64,000 bases of DNA, taken from Aeromonas popoffii. GTDB lineage: Bacteria; Pseudomonadota; Gammaproteobacteria; Enterobacterales; Aeromonadaceae. Below are positions 56,468 to 64,000 of the stretch, piece after piece. The stretch covers positions 335,380 to 399,379 of the forward strand of contig NZ_CDBI01000014.1 in NCBI RefSeq assembly GCF_000820025.1, written 5' to 3'. Position 1 is the stretch's first letter. Each line of letters opens with the position of its first letter. A program made the position numbers and the translations under genes. The notes under the pieces were generated by a model. That model made no database searches, was not told where the DNA came from, and saw only the letters and a list, made by a program, of their open reading frames with translations.

Positions 56468-57280
56468 TCAGTTGCCCCGTGCGGCCAGCTCGGCAAACCA
56501 GTGGGCCGGATCGGGCCAGCGATAGGCAAAACCGAGGCGCTGACAGATGAGGCTGCCCTCGACCGGGGCAAAGATCCCGGCAGGCTCGATGAAGACGGGG
56601 GCCGGCAAGCCGAGCTGGCGGGCCGCAAAGGGATAAAATTGCTCGCGGCGCGGATGAACGGGGGCGCTCAGGTTGTAGGCATCCCGGTTCTCGCCTTGCG
56701 CCAGCATCAGCTGGCAAGCGGCCACCACATCATCCAGATGCACCAGGTTCACCGCCTGCCCCCCCCCTTCCAGGGTCTTGCCCGCCAGGAAACGCCCGGG
56801 ATGGCGCTCCGGACCATATAAGCCGGCCGGGCGCAGTACCATGGCACACTCCATACCTGCGTCCAGTACCGCCTGCTCGGCGGCCAGCATCCGCATACCA
56901 CGAGCGTGGGCAGGGGCAGGCGGTTCATCCTCCCTTTGCCCCGGCGCCCATACAGAGGTGGCGCCCACGAACAGTACCCGCTGCACACCCGTAGCTTTTG
57001 CCAGCTGGCACAGGCGGGCGATGGCCTCAGGGTAATCCTCCGTCTTGCTCGGTGGCACGCAGATCACCAGCTCGCGACACTGAAACGGCAGTGCCTCCAG
57101 CTGGACCGACAGTTGCAGCGGCCAGGCCGGCACCCCTTCGGCCGTCAGACGGATGGCCTTCTCGGCCGAGCTGACCGTCACCACCACCGCCTTGCCTTGC
57201 GCCTGCAGCGCCCGAGCCAACGGCAGCCCCAGCCAACCCGCCCCCACTATCCCCGTCTGCTGTATACATTTTGTGGTCAT
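56468..57280 (-). CDS. NAD(P)-dependent epimerase/dehydratase-like protein (YeeZ type)
   Basis: A 270-residue Rossmann-fold protein with TGIVGAGWLGLPLARALQAQG (about 9-29; GxGxxG), then LVICVPPSKTEDYP, VLFVGATSVW and VLRPAGLYGPERHPG, as in extended SDR proteins related to YeeZ. The YxxxK pair is not evident, so the reaction is unclear. Start at 57280 follows CAGGATTTTTGCCA. It precedes yciA on the same strand after a 137-base gap. Confidence 0.85.
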   Translation of the reverse strand: MTTKCIQQTGIVGAGWLGLPLARALQAQGKAVVVTVSSAEKAIRLTAEGVPAWPLQLSVQLEALPFQCRELVICVPPSKTEDYPEAIARLCQLAKATGVQRVLFVGATSVWAPGQREDEPPAPAHARGMRMLAAEQAVLDAGMECAMVLRPAGLYGPERHPGRFLAGKTLEGGGQAVNLVHLDDVVAACQLMLAQGENRDAYNLSAPVHPRREQFYPFAARQLGLPAPVFIEPAGIFAPVEGSLICQRLGFAYRWPDPAHWFAELAARGN

Positions 57281-57295
57281 TGGCAAAAATCCTGA

Positions 57296-57325
57296 CAAAA
57301 AAAAACGGTCATCCATGATGACCGT
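57296..57325 (-). terminator. Strong minus-strand terminator
   Basis: On the minus strand ACGGTCATC pairs with GATGACCGT over ATG and is followed by nine T. It is a textbook intrinsic terminator 216 bases beyond the repressor gene stop, which already has its own hairpin at 57508. Confidence 0.9.
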
Positions 57326-57460
57326 CGAAAGTAACGAAGGAAATAGCTGGATTGACCAGTTACCTCCCACAGCGGGAAAATCGGGAGCGCAGGCTCCTAA
57401 TTCGTGGGGCCTATGCTAGTGGCAGGCTGGCCAAAAAGCTTTGAAGCGGATCACAGTTGA
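57296..57460 (-). ncRNA. Candidate small RNA under a GalR-type operator
   Basis: Between an operator-like palindrome (57471-57484) and the strong terminator at 57296-57325 lie about 150 bases with no protein-coding frame on the minus strand, but with several short stems (TCCCGCTGTGGGA, CTGGTCAATCCAG). A TTGAAA inside the operator could be a -35. The layout, operator then 150 nt then strong terminator, suggests a repressor-controlled sRNA. The -10 element is not convincing. Confidence 0.4.
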
Positions 57461-57484
57461 AAAGGTTTTCTGAAAACGCTTTCA
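57459..57484. promoter_or_regulatory. LacI/GalR-type operator
   Basis: TGAAAACGCTTTCA (57471-57484) fits the LacI-family TGAAANCGNTTTCA pattern with a central CG. An overlapping near-palindrome TGAAAAGGTTTTC precedes it. It lies 57 bases beyond the 3' end of the GalR-like gene, not in front of it. Confidence 0.55.
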
Positions 57485-57507
57485 ATTTTTGGGCTACGCA
57501 TCGACGA

Positions 57508-57534
57508 AGAATTGGCCCATTCAGGGCCAATTCT
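57508..57534 (-). terminator. Hairpin after the GalR-like gene
   Basis: A perfect 11-bp stem AGAATTGGCCC with its complement, loop ATTCA; on the minus strand it is followed by TCGTCG, a poor U-tract. It is seven bases past the repressor stop. Confidence 0.55.
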
Positions 57535-57540
57535 GTCTCG

Positions 57541-58539
57541 TCAGGCGACGGATTCGCGTCTGACCAGCTCGGCTTCGAACTTGAGCACAAGCCCGTCGAC
57601 CGGCTTGTGATCGAGCAGGCGCAGGGCCAGCTCCGCCGCCCGGCCGCCCATCTCCTCGATGGGATAACGTACTGTGGTGAGTTTGGGGTAGATGTAACGG
57701 GCGTAGGGGATGTCATCGAAACCCACCACAGAGATCTGCTGCGGTATCTTGTAGCCCCGCTCCAGCAGGCAGGAGATGGCCCCCGCCACCATGGCATCGT
57801 TGAAACCGAGCACGGCGGTAAACTCGACGCCTCGCTCCAGCAGCTCACCCATGGCTACATAACCGCCATTCTCATCGGCGAAGGCTCGCCCAATCAAGGC
57901 AGGATCCAGCGCCAAGCCGGCCCGCTGCAGAGCGTAACGGTAGCCCGCCATCCGCTGCTGACCGTCGACGAACTGTTCGTCATCCGAGGTCACGAAGGCA
58001 ATCTTGCGGTGACCCGCATCCAGTAGATGCTGGCAGGCGGTGGTGATGCCTGCCTGGTTATCCAGCCAGACACAACGATCCTCGGCACCCGGCACCTGGC
58101 GGTTGATGAAGACGATAGGGGTATTACCGGCCACCAGCTCGCTCAGCTCCTCGTCGGGCAGCGCCTTGCTGTGCAGGATCAGCGCATCGCACTGACGCTG
58201 CAGCAGCGCCTGGATGGCATGACGCTCGCGCACCGCATCGTGGTTGCCGGACATGACGATGGTGAACTTGTCCGCCTTGTCGACCATGGTCTCGATGCCG
58301 CGCATCATCTGGGCGAAGAAGGGGCCACCACACAGGTCCCCCACCAGAACGCCGATGCAGTTGGACCGCTTACTGACCAGCGCTTGGGCAAAACTGTTGG
58401 GACGAAAATTCAGTTCCTTCATGGCCGCCAATACGGCCTCACGCTTTTCTGGTGCCACCTGAGCCGTGTTGTTGATCACCCGCGACACAGTTGAAATGGA
58501 CACATTAGCCAACCGAGAAACGTCTTTAATCGTTGCCAC
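57541..58539 (-). CDS. GalR/GalS-like LacI family repressor
   Basis: A 332-residue repressor. The GTG start at 58539 (after AAGGAATTGATA) gives the family start ATIKDVSRLANVSISTVSRV; the ATG-less upstream frame is unsupported. The HTH is followed by the hinge and a sugar-binding core; SVVGFDDIPYARYIYPKLTT and the ending LVRRESV closely parallel E. coli GalR/GalS. The ligand is probably a hexose or hexoside, but no sugar-use genes are adjacent. Confidence 0.9.
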   Translation of the reverse strand: MATIKDVSRLANVSISTVSRVINNTAQVAPEKREAVLAAMKELNFRPNSFAQALVSKRSNCIGVLVGDLCGGPFFAQMMRGIETMVDKADKFTIVMSGNHDAVRERHAIQALLQRQCDALILHSKALPDEELSELVAGNTPIVFINRQVPGAEDRCVWLDNQAGITTACQHLLDAGHRKIAFVTSDDEQFVDGQQRMAGYRYALQRAGLALDPALIGRAFADENGGYVAMGELLERGVEFTAVLGFNDAMVAGAISCLLERGYKIPQQISVVGFDDIPYARYIYPKLTTVRYPIEEMGGRAAELALRLLDHKPVDGLVLKFEAELVRRESVA

Positions 58540-58718
58540 TATCAATTCCTTTGTTGGGGAAGCCGGTCTGTGTTGATCGGGCGATGATATCGAGCCTGTC
58601 AGACCAAGACATGGCGCCCGATCACCTGACAGGCTTCCTTTTGTCACAAAACCTTATGGGATAATAACCATTTTGGGGGAGGAAAGGGAATTGGGCAGCC
58701 GCCGCCGCGGCTGCCATC

Positions 58719-60650
58719 TCAATAAGCGTGACTCAGCTCGCGTTCGGACATGAAGCGCAGCGGTTGTTGCAGTTTGTGCTGATAGATGAGATCGAACGAC
58801 AGCACGTTCTGCACGTAGTTGCGCGTCTCCTTGTAGGGGATGCTCTCGACCCAGACATCCATTGGCTTGTCAGTGCTCTGATCGCGCCAGCGTTTGACCC
58901 GGCCAGGTCCGGCATTGTAAGCCGCCGTCGCCAGAATGCGATTACCGTCATACACATCCAGCAGCCGCTTGAGATAGGCGCTGCCAAGGCGGATGTTCAT
59001 GGCGGGATCGAACAGCTGCTGCTCGTTACGATAGGGCACCCCCAACTTGCTGGCGGTCTCCTTGGCGGTGGCTGGCATCAGTTGCATCAGACCACGCGCA
59101 CCCACCGGCGATTCTGCCCGCGGATAGAGGGCGCTCTCCTGGCGCGATACCGCATAGAGCAAGCTCATATCCACCGAGCGCTCCCGCGCCATCTGGCTGA
59201 AGGTCTGCTTGTAGGGTTTGGGGAAACGCAACTCGATCGCATCCCAGGCTTCGGCACGGATGCTGGCCAGAATAGCCAGCTCATGCCATCCCTGATTGAG
59301 CGCTATGTGGCCAAACTCGATACGCTGGGCCACCGGGTTGCGATCCATGTTGTGGACCCACTCAGCGCGCGCCGCCGTGATTTCATTCATATCCAGCAGC
59401 TCACGCACCCGCAGCAAGAAGGGCCAATGCTGAGTTGCAGTACGCCAGTCGGGTACCTTGGTGCCGGCGCTCTGGTTCTTGATCCGATATGGCACCCCCG
59501 TGCGCTGAGCGGCCATGAAACCATAGAAACCGCGCAAGTTGGCCGTTTCCAGATAGAGATCCCACGCCGGTTTCTTTTGCCCCTGTACTTCCAGCGAGCG
59601 CGCCAGCCAGTAACGCCAGCGATCCTCTTTCTGCAACGCCATCGGCATGCGCTTCACCCAGCCGGAGAGCCCGTGCCAGTCCTGCTCCCAGATGGCGAGC
59701 CGGGCACGCAGCTCCAGCAGATCGGGATCGGCCAGCCGCACGACAGTGGCATCCACCCAACTGCGCTGGGAAGTGGATCGCGCCAACAGCAGGCGACGGG
59801 CCACGGCCCGCTCCACCGGCTCCAGCTCTGTGGTGGTCAACCCGAAGCGCGTGCGCATCGTGGGCAATTGGCCCAGCACGGATTCGGGCTGCTGATTGGC
59901 ATAACGGGCCAAGCCCAGCAGCAACAGCCGCTTTGAGGGGGCTGTGGTGGAAAAATAGGCCGGGTTCATCGCCTTGGCGGGCTGCTCGAACAAGGCGATC
60001 ATCTGATCGGCGTAAGGCCGCATGCCGCTGCCAAGTTGGGCGCCCAGATGGCGTATCAGGTTGGGGTTTTCCGCTTCAAACGCCAAGGTCATGCGGGTCC
60101 AGACCTTCTCCTGGGTACGCAATCCGGCCTGCTGCCAGAGCTGGAACAAAGGGGTACAGGCATCGGGACGGGATTGGCCGCTCAACCAGAGCTTGCCCGC
60201 CTCCTGCAAGGCCTGAGTCTGCTGCCCCGTGTAGTAGCGCGCCTGATAGTGCATGCAGAGCAGATCGGTGGAGCTCGGCTTGGCCGGGTAGAAACGCAGG
60301 AACTGGGACCACTGCTGACTCTGGGCCAGATAGGTGAGGTAACTGCGTTCCAGCCGGTTGGATTGGGGCGTGTCACCGTGATCGCGAATGAAGCTGACAA
60401 CCTTGTCATAGTCTGCCGCCCCGGGCCGGAAGGCCAGCTGGTAGTAATCCAGATAGGGCAACAAAGGATAATGGGTCAAACGGGCGCGAATTTGCTGGAA
60501 ACGGGCCTGATCGTTGGCTCTTACTGCCTCATGGGCCTGACGATAGAGGGACTGATCCATAGTCTGTGCTGCGACTTGCATCAGAAGTCCGGGCACGAAC
60601 AGCGCCGATAATATGATTCCCTGCAGGGCTTTCACCAAAGACGTCTCCAT
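58719..60650 (-). CDS. slt: Soluble lytic murein transglycosylase
   Basis: A 643-residue periplasmic Slt70 homologue (E. coli 645). A signal peptide (IILSALFVPGLLMQVAAQ) precedes a long alpha-superhelical U domain; the C-terminal SLT domain has the catalytic Glu in AVSRQESALYPRAESPVGAR and the ATAAYNAGPGRVKRW motif. It cleaves glycan strands to anhydromuropeptides. Start at 60650; a longer frame lacks support. Confidence 0.96.
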   Translation of the reverse strand: METSLVKALQGIILSALFVPGLLMQVAAQTMDQSLYRQAHEAVRANDQARFQQIRARLTHYPLLPYLDYYQLAFRPGAADYDKVVSFIRDHGDTPQSNRLERSYLTYLAQSQQWSQFLRFYPAKPSSTDLLCMHYQARYYTGQQTQALQEAGKLWLSGQSRPDACTPLFQLWQQAGLRTQEKVWTRMTLAFEAENPNLIRHLGAQLGSGMRPYADQMIALFEQPAKAMNPAYFSTTAPSKRLLLLGLARYANQQPESVLGQLPTMRTRFGLTTTELEPVERAVARRLLLARSTSQRSWVDATVVRLADPDLLELRARLAIWEQDWHGLSGWVKRMPMALQKEDRWRYWLARSLEVQGQKKPAWDLYLETANLRGFYGFMAAQRTGVPYRIKNQSAGTKVPDWRTATQHWPFLLRVRELLDMNEITAARAEWVHNMDRNPVAQRIEFGHIALNQGWHELAILASIRAEAWDAIELRFPKPYKQTFSQMARERSVDMSLLYAVSRQESALYPRAESPVGARGLMQLMPATAKETASKLGVPYRNEQQLFDPAMNIRLGSAYLKRLLDVYDGNRILATAAYNAGPGRVKRWRDQSTDKPMDVWVESIPYKETRNYVQNVLSFDLIYQHKLQQPLRFMSERELSHAY

Positions 60651-60661
60651 TGCGCAGTAAT

Positions 60662-60683
60662 ACCACCGCCCGTTGGCGGTGGT
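60662..60683 (-). repeat. Hairpin upstream of slt
   Basis: ACCACCGCC CGTT GGCGGTGGT, a perfect 9-bp stem between the GGDEF-EAL gene stop (60718) and the slt start. The following minus-strand bases ATTACTG make a weak terminator. Confidence 0.5.
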
Positions 60684-60717
60684 GTCGTGCACTCATTCTA
60701 CTCGTTAACGTGAAGGG

Positions 60718-63225
60718 CTACAGCTCGCTCACCACACTATTTTTCGCGCCTGAAACAACGCCATCACTGCGGGTAAGACGTTTGACATAACGTTCCAGAT
60801 AAGGCACTGGCAACGGCTTGGAGGCCAGATACCCCTGATAGAAATGGCAGCCCTGTGCCTGCAAAAACTCCAGCTGCTGGCGTGACTCCACGCCTTCTGC
60901 CGTCACGTTGAACCCCATGTGGCGAGCCATGGCGATAACGGCCTCGACGATGGCCATGTTGTCGCCATCCTTGGGAATGTCCTGGATGAAGGAGCGATCT
61001 ATCTTGAGTTCATCGGCCGGCAGCCGTTTCAAGTAACTCAGGGAGGAGTAACCGGCGCCGAAATCATCGATGGCGAAACTGATGCCGAGCACCTTGAGCT
61101 CGCTCATCTTGCTGATGGTATCTTCCGCATGGCCGAGCACCACGGATTCGGTGATCTCCAGATTCAGGCAGGCGGGATCCATGCCGGTGGCGGCCAGCAC
61201 ATCATGAATGCGCTCGACAAAGTCGCTGGCATGGAACTGCTTGGCACTGACATTGACCGAGAGCTGGGGGATGTGGATACCGTTCTCTTCCCACAGCACA
61301 TACTGGGCGCACGCCTCGTGCAGCACCCAGTTACCGATGTCAACGATGAGATCCGTCTCCTCGGCAATGGGAATGAACTCGGCGGGAGAGACCAGCGCCC
61401 GCCCCGGCGGTTGCCAGCGGATCAGCGCCTCGACCCCTATGATGTCCCCCCCTTCTACCATGTGCTGCGGCTGGTAGTAGAGGGTCAGCTCCTGTTGGCT
61501 GAGGGCATTGCGCAGCTCGTTGTGAATGAGTAGCCGACGATCCGCCTGCTGCTGCATGGAGGCATCGAAGAAGCGGCGGGTCTTGCGGCCCGCCGATTTG
61601 GCCTGATACATGGCGGTGTCAGCCTGCTTGAGCAGATCGTCCACCCCCTGCCCACGGCCGGGGAAGAGGGTAATGCCGACGCTGGCGCCTATGTGCAGCA
61701 CCTGCTGGCCATGGGTGTAGGGGGCGGCGATCTCGCTGATGAGCCGCTCGGTGATGATGTCGGCCTGCATCTCCGCCTGGGGCGGGCTGGCCGACAGCGA
61801 GGGCAGCAGCAGCACGAATTCGTCGCCACCCAGCCTCGCCAGGCAATCCCCCTGGCGTACCAGCCGTTTGAGGCGAGTGGCCACCTCCTTGAGCAGCCAG
61901 TCGCCGGTGGCATGACCCAGGGAGTCATTGATGGTCTTGAAGTGATCCAGATCGATGAACAGCAGGGCCCCTATCAGGTGATCGCGGCTTGCCTCGCGGA
62001 ACGCCTGAGCCAGGGTCTCGTGCAACTGGCGGCGGTTGGGCAGACCGGTCAGCTCGTCGTAGTAGGCGAGATGCTGGATGCGACGTTCGGCCTCCTTGCG
62101 CTCCGAGATGTCTTCGAAACAGATGACGAAGTGGCTGATCACCCCTTTGTCATCCTGCACGGGCGTGACGATTTCCCACTGGGGATAGATGTGACCATCG
62201 ACGTGCTGGCGCCGGGTCTCTCCCTGCCAGCGGCTCAAGGTATTGAGCTCATAGCCCAGCCCCCCCAGCCCTGACCAGAGGTCATTGCCAAGATGCAGCC
62301 CAATCACCCGCTGACTGTCAAAGCCGCTGATCTGGCTAAAGGCATGGTTGACCCGCAAAATCTTGAAGTCGGGATCCGTGATGATGATGCCCTCGTGGGT
62401 TTCGAAGGCCACCGCAGAGAGCCGCAGCTGGGCATCGCTCTGCAACCGCTCCAGCTCGGCCACCATGCGCACAGAGAAAATGGTCAGCACTGAATCCAGG
62501 TTGGGGATCTCGATCTCGCCAGAGAAGAGCAGTGCCAGATGGCCCAGGATCTGACCCTGTCTGTCAAACAGCGGCTGGGCGTAATAACGCTGCCCCGCTT
62601 TCAACTGCGGATTAAGCTGGCAATCGGCCTCGATGGTGACCACGCAGGCCTCACCACGCCGATAGAGCTGCTGGCAGGGCATGCCCGCGAGTTCGTACTC
62701 TTTGAGGTCGATACCGTGACAGGCCAGTACCTTGAGGCGGTCGCTGCTGGTGCGCTCTGCCAGCCATACCGCATCCGCGACCAGGATATGGGCGAGTTGG
62801 TTGATCAGGGTATCGAAAAAGTCGAGCCCGGTTCTGGCCGACAGCGCTTGGGCCAGCTGGGCCAGCAGGGGATCTTGCAACAGGGGGAGCTGCTGGGACA
62901 GTTCAGGCGTACTGCGGGTGGTATCCAGCGGGGCCAGCCAGCCACAGCATACTTGCTGGGCAGAGACGTACTGGCCGCTCCAGAGCACATGGCGCACCTC
63001 GCCATGCTCGTCCATCAGGTGACCGATGAACTGGGCTGGCTGGCGTGAGTGGTAGAGTCTGGAGAGAAAATCAGAGAAGCCGGGTTCATCGTCCACGGCC
63101 AGCTGACCGGCCCAGGGATGTGCCCCCTCCCCTTGCCATAACTGGTAAGAGGCATGATCGGACAGGCTCCACTGCTCATGTTGCCGATCATAAAACCACA
63201 TCATCTGAGTGCCCTGCTGTTTCAT
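60718..63225 (-). CDS. PAS/GAF-GGDEF-EAL cyclic di-GMP protein
   Basis: An 835-residue cytosolic sensor protein. An N-terminal PAS-like region, a GAF domain (about 130-265), a PAS/PAC (about 270-390), then GGDEF (intact GGDEF; inhibitory RxxD in RQGDCLARLGGDEF) and EAL (GVEALIRW, NLEITESVV, DDFGAGYSS, KIDRSFI). Both catalytic signatures look complete, so it could make or degrade cyclic di-GMP. No transmembrane helix. GGAGTAGTAG precedes the start. Confidence 0.93.
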   Translation of the reverse strand: MKQQGTQMMWFYDRQHEQWSLSDHASYQLWQGEGAHPWAGQLAVDDEPGFSDFLSRLYHSRQPAQFIGHLMDEHGEVRHVLWSGQYVSAQQVCCGWLAPLDTTRSTPELSQQLPLLQDPLLAQLAQALSARTGLDFFDTLINQLAHILVADAVWLAERTSSDRLKVLACHGIDLKEYELAGMPCQQLYRRGEACVVTIEADCQLNPQLKAGQRYYAQPLFDRQGQILGHLALLFSGEIEIPNLDSVLTIFSVRMVAELERLQSDAQLRLSAVAFETHEGIIITDPDFKILRVNHAFSQISGFDSQRVIGLHLGNDLWSGLGGLGYELNTLSRWQGETRRQHVDGHIYPQWEIVTPVQDDKGVISHFVICFEDISERKEAERRIQHLAYYDELTGLPNRRQLHETLAQAFREASRDHLIGALLFIDLDHFKTINDSLGHATGDWLLKEVATRLKRLVRQGDCLARLGGDEFVLLLPSLSASPPQAEMQADIITERLISEIAAPYTHGQQVLHIGASVGITLFPGRGQGVDDLLKQADTAMYQAKSAGRKTRRFFDASMQQQADRRLLIHNELRNALSQQELTLYYQPQHMVEGGDIIGVEALIRWQPPGRALVSPAEFIPIAEETDLIVDIGNWVLHEACAQYVLWEENGIHIPQLSVNVSAKQFHASDFVERIHDVLAATGMDPACLNLEITESVVLGHAEDTISKMSELKVLGISFAIDDFGAGYSSLSYLKRLPADELKIDRSFIQDIPKDGDNMAIVEAVIAMARHMGFNVTAEGVESRQQLEFLQAQGCHFYQGYLASKPLPVPYLERYVKRLTRSDGVVSGAKNSVVSEL

Positions 63226-63596
63226 CTACTACTCCAACACCACGACAACCACGTTCAATACCCTGACAACTTGATAGAGCCACACAATACCCTCTCGCAC
63301 TACGGGCATAGCGCGATAGGTGAGGAGTGCGAAAGAAGCGAGACTATGCGGTGAAAACCGGACATGAGGTCGACATGCGGCGCTGCCAAGGGGGGACAGA
63401 AACGATCCAAGTTTCCCATACTGCCTGCCAGTTTCATGGAGCTCAAGTGCTTTTTGACGCAGAACGGGAAAAGATCACAATTTATAAGTCGCGTGATAGT
63501 AAAGGATTCATTTCGTGACAAAGATCACATTTCAATATTCTGCCATGAGTACTCTGAAGGTGAAGACACAAGCAAGACGACCCGAAGGGGGCCAAT
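63226..63596 (+). promoter_or_regulatory. raiA upstream region with CRP-like site
   Basis: No gene in these 371 bases. CGTGA CAAAGA TCACA at 63514-63529 matches the CRP/Fis-type TGTGA-N6-TCACA in 9 of 10 conserved positions. It lies about 70 bases before the raiA start. CRP control of ribosome-hibernation factors occurs in enterics; here it is predicted. Confidence 0.55.
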
Positions 63597-63938
63597 ATGA
63601 AAATCGAAATTACCAGCAAAATCATCGACATCACCCCGGCTATCCGCGAGCGCATTGAATCCCGCTTTGAAAAGCTCGAACGTCTTCAGGTGCCTCTTAT
63701 CACCCCCCATGTGATTGTCTCCAAAGAGCGCCTGATGTTTATCGTTGAAGCCAGTGCTGGCATCCCCAACGGCAAACTGTTTGCACAGGCAGAACACGAG
63801 GATATGTACGCCGCCATCACCGAACTGGGGCAAAAGCTGGAACGTCAGCTCAACCGACACATCGAGAAGCCCATCGCCCGTCGTGCGGCCGCCAGTACCA
63901 AGGAAGTCGTACCCCAAGTGGATGAAGCCGACGCATAA
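63597..63938 (+). CDS. raiA: Ribosome-associated translation inhibitor RaiA (YfiA/HPF family)
   Basis: A 113-residue short HPF-family protein that binds the 30S subunit in stationary phase or cold and blocks translation. MKIEITSKIIDITPAIRERI and HEDMYAAITELGQKLERQLN closely match E. coli YfiA, including its C-terminal extension ending in acidic residues, which distinguishes RaiA from Hpf. AAGGGGGCCAAT precedes the ATG. The window ends 62 bases after the stop; nothing further is recognisable. Confidence 0.95.
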   Translation: MKIEITSKIIDITPAIRERIESRFEKLERLQVPLITPHVIVSKERLMFIVEASAGIPNGKLFAQAEHEDMYAAITELGQKLERQLNRHIEKPIARRAAASTKEVVPQVDEADA

Positions 63939-64000
63939 CCTGCAGCACATCGCACGAATCAAACAAAAAGGCGGGATCTTCCCTAATGCCAGTCAGTTAA

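Overview
The window is a chromosomal segment of a gammaproteobacterium, most probably an Aeromonas. Protein sequences are closest to Vibrionaceae/Enterobacteriaceae relatives, base composition looks GC-rich throughout, and the yafJ-gmhA-fadE and dnaQ-rnhA-yafS-gloB-mltD-yafD neighbourhoods follow the order known from E. coli. I saw no rRNA, tRNA, CRISPR, prophage or insertion sequence. Genus is inferred from gene content only.

Region by region. 1-6.4 kb: small unknowns, a histidine phosphatase, and a cysteine-catabolism cluster (DauR-like regulator, cysteine desulfidase, RidA, divergent transporter). 6.7-11 kb: speA with a long duplicated leader, then divergent pepT. 11-17.3 kb: Rdx/SelW-like protein, SAH-hydrolase-like protein, yceI and a membrane partner, a LysR regulator, fhs. 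17.6-36.4 kb: a molybdenum/nitrate block made of folE, moeAB, modABC, moaBCDE, napFDAGHBC, moaA with a Moco riboswitch, and the narQP two-component system. These genes together cover molybdate uptake, molybdopterin synthesis, Mo insertion, the periplasmic nitrate reductase that uses the cofactor, and nitrate/nitrite sensing. 37-48.8 kb: LON-domain protein, a FIST-domain sensor with a hybrid kinase (NosP/NahK-like), YvcK-like protein, HPt protein, yafJ, gmhA, fadE and an HD-GYP response regulator. 48.9-57.3 kb: DNA maintenance and envelope genes (dnaQ, rnhA, gloB, mltD, yafD, yciA). 57.5-64 kb: a GalR-like repressor with an orphan operator and putative sRNA, slt, a GGDEF-EAL protein and raiA.

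The most unusual feature is a recurrent pattern of partial tandem duplications at gene ends. Diverged copies of the 3' ends of napD, moaD, fhs, rnhA and mltD (and perhaps the SAH-hydrolase-like gene) lie just downstream of the intact genes. Diverged copies of the 5' ends of speA, modB, napD and rnhA lie just upstream of the true starts. Three of the four 5' copies form short upstream ORFs that stop at, or within a few bases of, the authentic start codon. All coordinates and alignments were made by eye.
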